Made by a program: the position numbers and the translations under genes
Source: Diphasiastrum complanatum
Lineage: Eukaryota; Streptophyta; Lycopodiopsida; Lycopodiales; Lycopodiaceae
DNA length: 64,000 bases
Assembly: GCA_029204225.1 (NCBI GenBank)
Contig: CM055097.1
Span: 37,997,106 to 38,061,105, forward strand
Direction of reading: 5' to 3'
Part shown: in pieces, positions 22,959-33,458 of the stretch
Layout: every line of letters begins with the position of its first letter
How positions within the stretch are numbered: the stretch's first letter is position 1
Notes under the pieces: model-generated
Database searches by the model: none
What the model saw: the letters and a program-made list of their open reading frames with translations, nothing else
What the model was told of the DNA's origin: nothing

Positions 22959-25487
22959 CTACTCATCAATATCAGCTGCACATTCATCTGATAATTTGGA
23001 CGAGTATTCTTCAATGTGTGCCACTAATATTTTCGGAATAGATATTGATTTTTCCATAGTACATCCATGTGCTTTAATTGTTTCTTTTGCCTTTGATTTC
23101 CATGCATGAACAACTGTATCTACATCCATATATTGTGGTCCGTCGTTGTTCAGAATCCATTCTTTCTCTAAGCAATTTTTATACAGCTCCGAGTTGTGAA
23201 CTTGTCTTTGGTTTCTACGCTGTTGATTAGATTTTGGTGATAACATTTTTTCTTTGGAAAGATATTCAACAAGTTTTGTGGTTTCCACCACACATGCATC
23301 ATTGCGATCCTTGTATTATGGAAACTTCAAGCTCATGAACCGCAAATAATCAATAAAGGACATTATTCCTTTCATTTCATCTGATCTAGATCCTTCGTGG
23401 ATGCTAAAAAGATGGCTTCATCTTTTGAAGGTACACGCTGCAACAGTTTGAAAGGTTCACTCCATGCATCGTCTCCATCATTAGAATAGTATTTCCATTG
23501 CATGGTTGGCTCACCATTCATCATTTGAAAACAAAAATAGTGAGGATTGGTGTGTCCTTCTAAGCCGTCATTTCCTTGAGCAATACAAGGATCTATAAAT
23601 TATTTCCAGTCTACCATTCGTTCCAGTATTTCTACTTCAGTGCTTTTGATATGACCGCCACCTATCTTTTCACCAATTCGTGCTAGCATATCTGGCATTG
23701 TGTGAACTGATTTGGACTTCAAAGCCTTGGATATGACACTGAAAACCTGATTTATGTCTTCATGTGTGTGGCCAACCAAAAGAAATCCCATTTCTACCTT
23801 TTGGAAGATGTTATGTGCCACTAACATACAACAAAGACCAAAAATAAATTTGTTCTTGTTCTCCCTCCAATAATTGTCAACTTGAATACGTAAGATCGGA
23901 GGTAAGTTATCACGTGTTGCTTGTACCTTTCTTATTGCTCGCACACACAGGTTTGAAACGCAATTTGGATTCCTCCAAAATATCAAACATTGCATCTAAC
24001 TTTTCTCGTCTATGAAAAAAACATTTGAACATCTGCAATAATTGATTATGCTTGTTAGCTCCTCGTTTTCTCCATACACCTAGTCGAAAGTCTTCACATT
24101 CTTTGTAGGTGATTTGTCAAATGCACAACTTACTACAACATGGTTGCATCAATGTTTCCCTTATATTTTCTGATGATAAAACATATTCTGTTTTTTTTTG
24201 TGCAATATAAGCAAGCACACACTTTGTTTTGAAACTCTGAGGAGTTCCAAAGAATGTTGGACATACTTGAGGCTCTCCTTGTAGATATTTAGAAACTTCA
24301 TCTACTTGTGACCATCTTGATCTTGTAGGATCGTTTGTCATATTAGCATCATGTAATATGTTGCTTGTGTAATTATGTTCATCGAAATCGAATTCTGAAA
24401 AATCTGAATTACAGCGGGTGGATGTATTTGCACTTGCAAAAATTGACGAATTCGGTGTATGTTTTGTTTGAATGCAGATTTGAAAATATTGTCTTTTATT
24501 TTTGTTGTTATCAATAGCTTCTCCAACATCCTCCACACCTGTAAGAATATCTGAGTTGTATGTTGATGTAGATATATTAGTGCGAGTGACCACATCCTCG
24601 ACATCTGTCAAGATATCCAAATTATAGCTACTTGTTTTTGACATATTACGATCATGAGAAATATCTTCGATTCCTGTCAAGATATCCGAGTTATAGTTAC
24701 TTGATCATCACATATTACGACCTTGAAAAATATCTTCGATTCCTGTCAAGATATCAGAGTTATAGTTACTTGATATTGTTGTATTGCAATTAGCGGATCT
24801 ATTTTCTACATCTACTAATCTTGTCGACGTTTTTTGGATGCTATATCTTTTTGAACCACCAGGCTGACGGGCCAACATATTTATTAATGTTGCTCCTTTC
24901 TAAACCATTAGAATGCACTCACTTACTGGTTTAGTAAATGATACATGTTTGCTCTTTTTAGATTGCAAAGATAGCTTTGACAAATACCAAATCATTGTCA
25001 TGTAGAAAGGGTCTTCGTCATCTGTCGTGGCATTCGCAATATTTTCTTCTGTTGTAATTGAAGTCACCTTCACGATAACAAGCAAGCTTTTTTCATTGGG
25101 ATAGTAGTCTTTGAATTTAGCAGTGAAAACTACTACCCCTTCAAAATCTATACAATCAACAATGTCATAAATGTTGTATAATGGACACTTGACAAAAACG
25201 AGTTCATTTATTTTGAGAATATCTGCATTATTCCACAAGAGTTTGTTTGCAATGACATTGATGGAAATATAGTGGTAAACATCTCCTAGGCGATCAAAAT
25301 CGTCGTGAGAGTATGGCAAAGGACAATCTATTTTAAACACCTTTGAAATTAGAACCACGCTTTTATCTGTACCAACTTCTCTGAAAAAACATGTTTCACT
25401 TGATTTAGCAGTCAAGAAATCTCCAAATACAACCACTTCTTTCCGAAAAAATAAAACAACTGGAACATCTTCTCTTGAGCAGTCCAT
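22959..25487 (-). pseudogene. Large gene with a DUF7869-like domain and 23-residue repeats
   Basis: Read leftward, 25487-24900 is an open 195-residue N-terminal part (MDCSREDVPVVLFF start, preceded by a TTTTTTCAG acceptor), rich in Asp, Val and Phe. The same strand then has GATLINMLARQPGGSKR and four copies of a 23-residue repeat (see 24525-24800). A further open part ends KTKCVLAYIAQKKTEYVLSS. The segment 23995-23400 reads DNYWRENKNKFIFGLCCML, then GFLLVGHTHEDINQVFS, then GLEGHTNPHYFCF. DN..ENKN and GHTHEDI are landmarks of DUF7869-type proteins, thought to be transposase-derived. The tail is 23291-22959. At least one frameshift (near 23935) and several stops break it. Function is unknown to me. 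Confidence 0.6.
24525..24800 (-). repeat. Four tandem 69-bp coding repeats
   Basis: On the minus strand the unit encodes about 23 residues with the core SSNYNSDILTGIEDI followed by a basic or polar stretch such as HDRNM. Copies are near 24795, 24726, 24657 and 24588. The two rightmost are nearly identical at the DNA level (TCGATTCCTGTCAAGATATC twice); the others have drifted. The period is a multiple of three, so the array keeps the frame. Confidence 0.85.
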
Positions 25488-25635
25488 TTTGTGACCCTGA
25501 AAAAAATCATAGGTACACTTTATGTTAGGATTTGCAATGCTATTAGAAGTATAATTAGCAAAATTATGAAATTATAATAAATTTGTATAATAAACAAAAT
25601 TATGAGACTGTAACAAAATTATGAAATCTTAGCCC
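25488..25635. other. Upstream of the DUF7869-like gene
   Basis: AT-rich, holding an acceptor-like TTTTTTCAG (minus) at about 25498-25506. An upstream exon was not identified. Confidence 0.4.
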
Positions 25636-25830
25636 TTAGCTCTTGGCCCTTAGCCAGTGGCCCTTAACTCGTAGCCCTTAGCCCATAGCCGTTGGTTGTT
25701 GGCCCTTGCCCCTAGGCCCTTAGCCTTAGCATTTCGTCCTTAATTTATAGCCCTTGGCCCTTGCCCCTAGGCCCTTAGCCCTTAACCCTAGCCCTTGTCC
25801 CTTAGTCTGTAGCCCTTAGTCCTTGACTTT
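25635..25830. repeat. Degenerate CCCTTAG/CCCTTGG short-period array
   Basis: About 20 units of 6-10 bp such as AGCCCTTAG, GGCCCTTGG, GCCCCTAGG follow one another. The unit resembles the plant telomere heptamer (CCCTAAA) in starting CCCT, but the rest differs. Confidence 0.8.
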
Positions 25831-25849
25831 TTTATATGTTTTGTGAACT

Positions 25850-26875
25850 TTTATCTTGTCGTTATTATTACTTTTTCATTTTTTAAGTTGTTTTAATTAA
25901 GGTTAAATCCTTTGAACGCTTTCTAGATTTCTTTTGTAAGGTTTCAAGTTTTTTAGAGGGTTTAAGTTTGTATTACGGTTCTTTTAAGATTTAACAACAT
26001 TTTTAACAATATTCTTTTTTTTTCATTTTTTTGAATATCTAGTTTTTTTTACAAGTTACAACTCTTTGTACAATCATTTTTTTAAGTAATTTTTTCAAAT
26101 TTTTATTTTGAAAATTAAGTTTTTTATGACACTATTCTGTTTTTTTTTTTAATGTTTTTTTTTGGTTTTTTGAATATTTAGTCTTTTTAACACCATTTTA
26201 TTTTTTTTAGATGTGATCATTTTTTTATGTTTTTTTTTTTTTTTCTAGAATTTATTTTTTTAGCACTTTTTTTTAATGATTTTTTTTATGTTTTTTTTAT
26301 TTTTTTGGACACTATTTTGTTTTTTTTTAATTCTATGATTTTTTTATGTTAAATTTTAGTTTTTCCAAAAATTCTATTTTTTTTGACACTATTTTGTTTT
26401 CTTTTGTATTATTTTTTGGTTTTTTTTTATTACACATTTTTGTTTTTTTTAAGGTTTTTTAAAAAAAATTATGTTATTTTTTGGTTTTTTCAAAAATTTA
26501 TCTATTTATTTTGACTCTATATTGTTTTTGTTTTTAATTCTATGATTTTTTTTATTTTATGTTTTGGTTTTTTTGAAAATTTAGTTTTTTTGACATTATT
26601 TGGTTTTTTTTTAGGTTTTTTCAATTTTTTTAATGTTTTTTTTAGTTTTTTAGTTTTTTTTTTTTTTGAGATTGTTTATTTAAAATGGTGTTTTTTTGGA
26701 ATTTTTTACAATTTTTTGTCTTTTTAAATTGTTTTCAACATTCTAATCTTATTTGTCATTTTTTATGCTTGTTTTTTGGTTTTCTTAATATTATTTTCTG
26801 ATCTTTTATAATATTTTGATCTTTCTTGGTTTTTTTTATTTTCATGTTTTTTTTCCCTACTTTTGTATTAGCAAG
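25850..26875 (+). repeat. 1-kb T-rich low-complexity tract
   Basis: Runs of 5-13 T are separated by words such as GGTTTTTT, ATTTTTT and GACACTATTTTG. The phrase TTTTGACACTATTTTGTTTT recurs at several places (near 26125, 26305, 26385, 26510), so part of it is a diverged tandem repeat. Any open frame here is composition-driven. Confidence 0.85.
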
Positions 26876-26879
26876 TTCA

Positions 26880-27961
26880 TGGAAGGGCCAACCGCGCTGG
26901 CGCCGCTCCCGGCGCCACTGTGACCAAAATCCAGCCGGCGCCAAGTTCCTATGGCTGAAAATCTTTGATCGGTTCTAGCGAAGTCCAGAGAGCTCAGATG
27001 GATGTGCAATCACCTCACACGACAAAACATGATTAAAGGAATACTGGGGATCAATAAATTCTAGAGGAAGAAGACGTGCTTTACCAGCCTGGGTAGAGTA
27101 CTTGGTATGAGGGGAGGTGGTGAATCCCACCAATACTATAGGGGAGTGTGGGTTGCGACTCAGGGCGAGCTCCAACCAAGTCTCAATCTCCCGTGCTGGA
27201 ATGTTGTCCTAGCGCCCGCCTTGGCATGCCAGCGCCCCGGAGACTAGGGTCGGTCACACACTTGAAATGTAACCTTCTCAGATTTATTAATAAAGTGAGA
27301 TTTTTCTCAAACTGACTCTGATTACTGTCTGGATTTCAGTGTCTGGTAAAAGCGCCAGTTGTAAGGCCGCTTCAAACTTTTTGATCTGGCACATAGTCGT
27401 ATCCCGAGACGCCAACGGTATGTCGTCGGGACCATTCGGTCAAGGCGCCAGTGGTATGTTGTCGGGACCATTTGGTCCAGAAACTGGTTGTCTTCATATC
27501 TGTCATGACTTGTGGTTTTGAGTGTTCCTTGCATGAACGTGAATGGGTTAAGCTCTTAGGGAACGGGCTCTGTCGGTTGAGTTGAATGGCTTGCTTGGGT
27601 GGAAGTTACCTATTTATGGCTGTCCAGTCTGGTGTGTCGCTAGGTTGGCTTCCAGCACTCATGACGAAGCTTTGAGTTGGTTAAGTCTGATGTAAGTTCA
27701 GACGACTTGCTTGGAATGGATGTTACTCGTTTGTAACGAAGCTTCGAGTTAGTTAAGTTTGATGTATGTCGGGTGGTTTGCTTGGAGGGAAGTCACCCAC
27801 ATCAGGACCCTCGATCTGTGGCATTCCGAACTTCAAGTTGGTTGAGTCTGATCGTTGTTGACGAGTTGGATGTTTGTATGTCAAGTGGGTCTAGATGGCA
27901 AGAGTTGAAGGCTGGGAAGCTAAGCCGTGGTTCCCAGCTCCCTTGGGATGCCTGTGCAACA
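26880..27961 (+). repeat. Left LTR of the LARD-like element
   Basis: It shares 26911-26987 with 30306-30381 and 27471-27961 with 30382-30902. About 480 bp (26988-27470) present here are absent from the right LTR. It ends GTGCAACA. The beginning is not sharply defined. Confidence 0.65.
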
Positions 27962-27963
27962 TG

Positions 27964-27976
27964 TGGTATCGGAGCC
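27964..27976 (+). other. Primer-binding site of the LARD-like element
   Basis: TGGTATCGGAGCC, two bases after the LTR end. It differs by one base (G for A) from the initiator tRNA-Met complement used by the copia elements in this window. Confidence 0.7.
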
Positions 27977-30220
27977 GACTGGTCGGTCAACTATGCGGAT
28001 CTCACAGAAATGGCCATTGTTTGGGGTTCAGACTTGATGAGTAAAGGTGCTACCCTTGAGGTGTAAGCACGGTCAGTTTCCACGGTTCGGGCATGGTGCT
28101 GTCTGCACGTAGTAGGACAGATGAGGCAGTGTACTTCCATTAGGTTGGTGTAAGCACGATCTGTGCCTTGTGGGATGTGGGACGACATATTCGAACTGTA
28201 TGGGTTAACCATTGATACAGAGATGCTGCTCGAATTCGGGTGTAAAGCACGGGTGGTTAGCTGCCGATGCAGGATAGCTGCTGATCGTTTAGCTATAAGG
28301 GCTATCGACCAGAGTTGGTGGGGCGTGACTGAGGCAATGTGCTGCTTAATGGTGAAAGCACGGAGAGTTGAATGGGTGTTTTCTGTGGGCTGATTCTGTG
28401 ATCGATCTGTATGGGCGCGGCCAGGCAAAGGTCCTTTGGCAGGGCTATCTAAAAGGGGGACCTTGTCTTTGTTACCTGTTAGTAAACCTGTCTGAGTGTC
28501 TTGCTTGTATGTATTCGTGGTGAGTCTTAGTACTCGTGCTTTTCTTGGATTGCATGATTGCTTGTGATACAAGGAGCTGATGGCTCGAGAAGGAACCTTT
28601 CTTTTGAAGGCCGATACCATCAAACAAAGAGGACTACAGAATTTGTGGGGCGGATTCGCAGTTCAAGTTCTCGCACGTGAACGGCAACAAGACGACTCGC
28701 TGTTTGCAAAGGATGGATGGCTAGCCTGTTTTTTGGGTTAGTTTCATTTGCGACAACGCCCAGCAGACGCAAGCAGGAAGTCAAAAGTTGGAAAGGGCAA
28801 TTTTAGGGGAGATCTTCTATGGAGCAGTTGGTCTTCATCGGGGACGGCCACCTTCGGAACTGAAACTCACTAAGCATGGGTGATATCTAGTATCAGTTGG
28901 GTTTTTCTCAAAGGGGAAAGACTAGGATCCTCTTCAGAGATTGGCAACAAGTTAGATGAAGCCATAATCCTAGCATATGGAAAGCAAAGTGTTGGAAAGG
29001 CTTTTTGTCTGAGAACTCTACTCTAAGTCCGGTCAGCTGATTTTATAAGTGGAGGGAAACCACCACACACACCCCTCACTTGGTGCAAATGTTGAATGAA
29101 AGTTAATTAAAATGAAGGCAAATTCAAGGCGACCTAGCCATACTCACACGAGGAGACTGGCGAACTTTGGACCTAATAAGTTGACAAGTTTTTGTTGTGG
29201 AAAGGAAAGCTTGTCATAGGCTTTCTCTGGACCAGCAATGATGAGGAGACATAATGAGTATGTTGAATGTGTTACGTGTAAAGCAGCTGATCAACGAAGG
29301 AACTGTGAAAGTGAGCCTTGCACAAGGGACTTGGTACTTCAAACGGACGCTAAGGGACAGTTCGTATTGAAATCGGATTAGTGCAAACTCTGGGTGCATG
29401 TGTCTGATTCAAAGAGAGCTACTTGAAGCCAAGCTAAATGTACACTTCTTGTTTTGACTGTGAGACAACTGACCAGTGATGGAATTGTGAAAGTCAAGTT
29501 TTGCGTGATGGACATGGTGCTTCAAACAAACACGAAGAGATAGTTCGTATGCGGATCAAACTGGTGCGACCCCTTGGCTCTCCAGGAGGTCAATGGTTAC
29601 ATTTGGGCTGATTCAAAGACAGCTACTTCAAGCTAAGTGAGAGGTGCATTGCGGAGTCCTCATCTTTGTCTACCTTAAAGAGCCAAAAAGAAAAAGTATC
29701 AAGATCAGACTGGGACAAGGAGAGAAATCAAGGTGCAAAAGCAACGAGGCAAGGAGTGGACCATAAAGTGGGCGATCAAACGATAAATCCTTTGGCTTAG
29801 GGAGTCCTGATACTTGTGTGAAACTGATCAAATCTGGAGCTCAGGGAGCTCAACACAAAGTGCATCAAGGTCAAATCATGAGCTCAAAGGAATTCCAAAG
29901 TCAAAAGTCAGAAGCGACAGGGGTGAACATTTCACAAAAAGGCCTTTGTCACCAGTTAATAAGGTTCTTGGGTTTTACGTAAGCGATATAAAATCTACGC
30001 TTTTGCCAGACAATGTGATATTTTCAAGTTATGTAATTTTTCAATACAAAGAGCCGGGACTCCGACTTGTGGCGCGCCAGTTACCATGTTAATAAAAAGC
30101 GGCCAGTAAATTGAGTACTGTGCCAAGTAGCTTAAATGTATAGTTATTTTTAATTGGGAGACACCTTTACTTTAATCTGACATCCGATGAGAACATCAGA
30201 TTTTATAAAGGTGGTGTGGA
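27977..30220 (+). other. Non-coding interior of the LARD-like element
   Basis: No open frame shows retroelement motifs. The longest frame (27991-28623, minus) has no recognisable domain. Near the 3' end is GTAAGCGATATAAAATCTACG (29980-29999 region). A related phrase, TGTAAGCGAATGAGGATCTACG, occurs near 48390, so that region may hold a relative. Confidence 0.6.
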
Positions 30221-30902
30221 TGTTGTAAAGCTACCTTTACAAGCTTTACTTATGGTGCCACTAGCGCCAGCATTGCCTCCGGCACCAGCAGCGCCACTGT
30301 TGCTCTGGCGCCACTGTGACCAGAATCCAGCCGGCGCCAAGTTCCTATGGCTGAAAATCTTTGATTGGATCTAGCAAAGTCCATTTGGTCCAGGAATTGG
30401 TTGTCTTCATATCTGTCGTGGCTTGTGGTTTTGAGTGTTCCTTGCATGAACGTGAATGGGTTAAGCTCTTGGGGAACGGGCTCTAACGTGTCGGCTAAGT
30501 TGGATGGCTTGCTTGGGTGGAAGTTACCTGTTTATGGCTGTCCAGTCTGGCGTGGTGCCAGGTTGGCTTCTGGCGCTCGTGACGAAGCTTTGAGTTGGTT
30601 AAGTTCGATGTAAGTCAGACGACTTGCTTGGAATGGATGTTAGTCGTTTGTAGCGAAGCTTTGAGTTAGTTAAGTTTGATGTATGTCGGGCGACTGGGGA
30701 GGGAAGTCACCCACATCGGGACCCCCGATCTGGCATGGGGCCACGTTGGATCTTAATGTTGGTCTCCGAACTTCAAGTTGGTTGAGTCTGATCGTTGTTG
30801 GCGAGTTGGGTGCTTGTATGTCAAGTGGGTCTAGATGGCAAGAGTTGAAGGCTGGGAAGCTAAGCCATGGTTCCCGACTCCCTTTGGGATGCCTGCGCAA
30901 CA
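30221..30902 (+). repeat. Right LTR of the LARD-like element
   Basis: 682 bp from TGTTGTAAAG to CGCAACA, with a 5-bp inverted end (TGTTG/CAACA). It lacks the internal 480-bp piece of the left copy; the deletion joint lies in a CCA shared by both edges. Confidence 0.75.
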
Positions 30903-31880
30903 CTCACCCACCCGTCGCGGCGGGTGGGGGGGTGGGGGGGGGGAATTCACGAAAATGCCATCGCGAAGTCATTTTCTAGAAGGCCTGTCACGAAATCCTT
31001 CTAGAAAATTTCTAGAAGGCCGTCTAGAAAATTTTTAGAAGGGCGAAATCCTTCTAGAAAACTTCTAGAAGGCCAGGCAACAGGCCTTCTAGAAAATTTC
31101 TAGAAGGCATTCTAAAAAATTTCGCCTCCCCCTCATCCACCCGCGAATGCCTGTCGTGAAGGCCTGTCACGAAATCCTTCTAGAAGGCCTGTCGCGAAGG
31201 CCGGGCACCAGAGGGTCAGGTGCTAGAAGGCTTGTCGCGAAGGCCAGGCGCCAGAAGGCCTGTCGCGAAGGCCAGGCGCCAAAAGGCCTGTCGCCAAAAG
31301 GCCAGGCGAAGGCCTGTCACCAAGGCCAGGCGCCAGAAGGCCTGTCACGAAAGCCAGGCGCCAAAAGGCCTGTCGCGAAGCCAAGCGCCAGAAGGCCCTT
31401 CTAGAAAAATTCTTGCGACAGGCCTTCTAGAAATTTTCTAGAAGGATTTCGCGATTCGCCTTCTAGAAAATGATTTCGCGATGGCATTTTTGTGAATTTC
31501 CCCCCCCCCCCCAATCGTCGCGGTCGGTGGGTGAGGGGGGGGCAAAATTTTTTAGAATGCCTTCTAGAAATTTTCTAGAAGGCTTGTCGTGAGAATTTCT
31601 AGAAGGGCCTTCTGGCACTCGGCCTTCGCGACAGGCCTTCTAGCGCCTGGCCTTCGCAACAGGCCTTCTGGCACCTAGCCTTCGCGACAGACATTCGTCG
31701 GGCCTTCTGGCGACAGGCCTTCTTGTGCATGGCCTTCGCGATAGGCCTTCTGGCGCCTAACCTTTGCGATAGGCCTTCTGGGGTCTGGCCTTCGCGACAG
31801 GCCTTCTGGTGCCTGGCCTTCGCGACAGGCCTTCTGGCACCTGGCCTTCGCGACTGGACTTCTAGAAGGATTTCGCTACA
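30903..31880. repeat. GC-rich nested palindromes with TTCTAGAA and 28-bp tandem units
   Basis: It starts exactly at the LTR end. Arms 30903-30984 and 31457-31535 are inverted copies, including CTCACCCAC...GTCGCGG and a G/C homopolymer run. CCTTCTAGAA and its complement occur many times as short palindromes. A 28-bp unit, AGAAGGCCTGTCGCGAAGGC plus CAGGCGCC, repeats in forward orientation at about 31227-31400 and in reverse orientation at about 31600-31880. So the whole region is a palindrome of arrays. It has no coding value; the Arg/Ala/Lys-rich frames across it are artefacts. Confidence 0.85.
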
Positions 31881-31885
31881 GGCCT

Positions 31886-32119
31886 TTGTTGGAGTTTAAT
31901 CTTCTCCTACTCATCCCTTCGCCCTCCTACTCTCAAGAATTTCCTCTCTCTAAATCAATCTGCAAAAATACACACAAAGTCGAATCAGGCAGAACCGCAA
32001 AGCCATCACCAGCAGATTACGGTCTGACTGTATTGATTGCCAAGTATTGGTGGCCAACTATGTTCAAGGTTGTATTGAATTATATACGTTCGTGTGATCC
32101 ATGCCAGAGCAATCTGTAG
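31886..32119 (+). pseudogene. Ty3/gypsy integrase zinc-finger fragment
   Basis: The last third reads AKYWWPTMFKVVLNYIRSCDPCQ, the HHCC zinc-binding region that precedes gypsy integrase. The first half is not recognisable. The match ends at CDPCQ, and copia sequence follows directly. Confidence 0.65.
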
Positions 32120-32691
32120 ATGCACAGAGTGATCAAATGACCAAAAGGTCTTTAGATGCTAATCTATGGCATCAAAGATTAGGTCATTTAAACATGCATT
32201 CAATCTTGTATATGCATCACAATAAAATGGTCAAGGACATGAGCATAATTGTTGTCACCACAGCTAATCAGATTATCTGTGAAAATTGTCTACTAGGGAA
32301 ACAACCTAGGACGGGATTTCTTAAAGGACAAGCCAAAAGGACGAAGTCCATCTTGTCACTAATACACAGTGACTTGTGTGGTCCTATGAGCATACCTTCA
32401 TTGGGTCAAGCTCTAAATTTTATCACATTCATTGATGATTACTCCCGATTTGCCAAAGTTATGTTCGTAAAGAATAAGTCAAAAGCATTTCGTTGCTTCA
32501 AAGACTTCAAGCGATACGCTGAGAATCAAACTGGTCAGAAAATCAAGGCCCTACGGTCTGATTCAGGGGGAGAGTTCTTGTCAAATGAGATGAAGGACTA
32601 CCTATCTTCATGTGGCGTGCACCACCAGTTTACTACGAGCTACACTTCACAACAGAACGGAGTAGCAGAGCGGAAGAACCGCACACTGTAG
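32119..32691 (+). pseudogene. Copia integrase fragment
   Basis: The open segment 32101-32691 encodes NLWHQRLGHLNMHSILYMH, then CENCLLGKQPRTGF, LSLIHSDLCGPM (first catalytic Asp), FIDDYSRFAKVMF, LRSDSGGEFLS (second Asp) and TSQQNGVAERKNRTL (third acid region). All three catalytic positions are therefore present. A TAG follows NRTL, and similarity ends soon after, near 32710. This is a plus-strand copia fragment of the same general type as remnant B, joined to gypsy pieces at both sides. Confidence 0.8.
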
Positions 32692-32816
32692 GAAGCTGCA
32701 CGATCCATGATAGTAAGTCTATGACAGCATTGGATAGTTTTGAGCTTAATGGAACTTCCTCGTCCTTGTCTTCAAAAGTGACCTTCTTTTGAAGCGGGCT
32801 AGCTTTAAGTTCATCT

Positions 32817-33458
32817 TCAATTAGAGTTTGGCTTCCTCTGCAACATCCTTCTTGAATAGCTTGGCAGCGTTTCTATCAAATCAGAGTTGTCCTTCAAGTC
32901 CTTTTGGGTAATAGACTTGTTCTTCAACTGCTTTGTCGGATGCTTCCGCTTATTTTTCTGAGTCTTAGCTAAACTCTCTTTCGTTGGTTTTGGTGATTTT
33001 GAAGTGCTTCGAGTGGAAACTTTACAAACATCTTCCAAATCACTTGGCCAATTGGTATCAGTGATCAATAGAGTGCCTTCGTCAGAGCATTCAATTCTCT
33101 GCATGATTGCATCTTCTTGCTTCTTCTTTATTTCTGGTTCTGCACATGGAGTCTAGACATATCTGTACAGCACCTTCGACTTTTGAGATTTTGGGCAATC
33201 TACAGCTTGATGTCCTTCTCCCAAGAAATTTGAACATAACAGGACATAGCCGATTGGTCGATGAGGCTCCGGGTAATCGGGTGAATAATGGCCTTGCGCA
33301 TCACAATTATAACAGTTGCTTGCAAGCTTCTTCGGTGGTAGATTGACTGGTGCATAAATAGTCTTCTGATTTGAGCTCACTGTCTGAGCAGGTACAAAGC
33401 TTTTGGTCCAAATTTTGGTTTGGGTTGCAACGCTAGAGCAGAGATGATTCTTGAACAT
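32817..33458 (-). pseudogene. Ty3/gypsy Gag-like fragment with two damaged zinc knuckles
   Basis: One frame runs from 33458 to 32817 with a stop near 33150. The N-terminal part has CYNCDAQGHYSPDY and CSNFLGEGHQAVDC, two knuckle-like motifs. Each lacks one of the expected cysteines (the last Cys of the first is Tyr; the second Cys of the second is Phe). The rest is a Lys/Ser/Thr-rich tail (STSKSPKPTKESLAKTQKNK). The knuckles suggest Gag of a gypsy element. It ends by a stop at 32817. Confidence 0.5.

Larger units (their letters stand above)
26880..30902 (+). mobile_element. Non-autonomous LTR retroelement (LARD-like)
   Basis: Two direct copies flank a non-coding interior: left LTR about 26880-27961 and right LTR 30221-30902. 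The left copy is followed by a primer-binding site, TGGTATCGGAGCC at 27964-27976 (one base from the copia consensus). The right copy is preceded by a purine-rich tract (AAAGGTGGTGTGGA, 30207-30220), starts TGTTG and ends CAACA. The 2.26-kb interior has no Gag or Pol motifs, as in large retrotransposon derivatives moved by another element's proteins. By eye the shared LTR parts are roughly 90% identical. The left edge is blurred by the T-rich tract. Confidence 0.7.

Noticed and set aside
25635-25830. Interstitial telomere
   Set aside because: The units are CCCTTAG/CCCTTGG-like and irregular, not CCCTAAA. Kept only as a degenerate repeat.
27991-28623. 210-residue minus-strand ORF in the LARD-like interior
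   Set aside because: No domain, antisense to the element. GC-richer composition makes long chance frames likely.
31147-31441. Arg/Ala/Lys-rich ORFs of 73-85 residues, and a CRISPR-like appearance of the 28-bp repeats
   Set aside because: The ORFs are by-products of the tandem unit. The units are contiguous with no unique spacers, and the DNA is plant nuclear, so it is not CRISPR.
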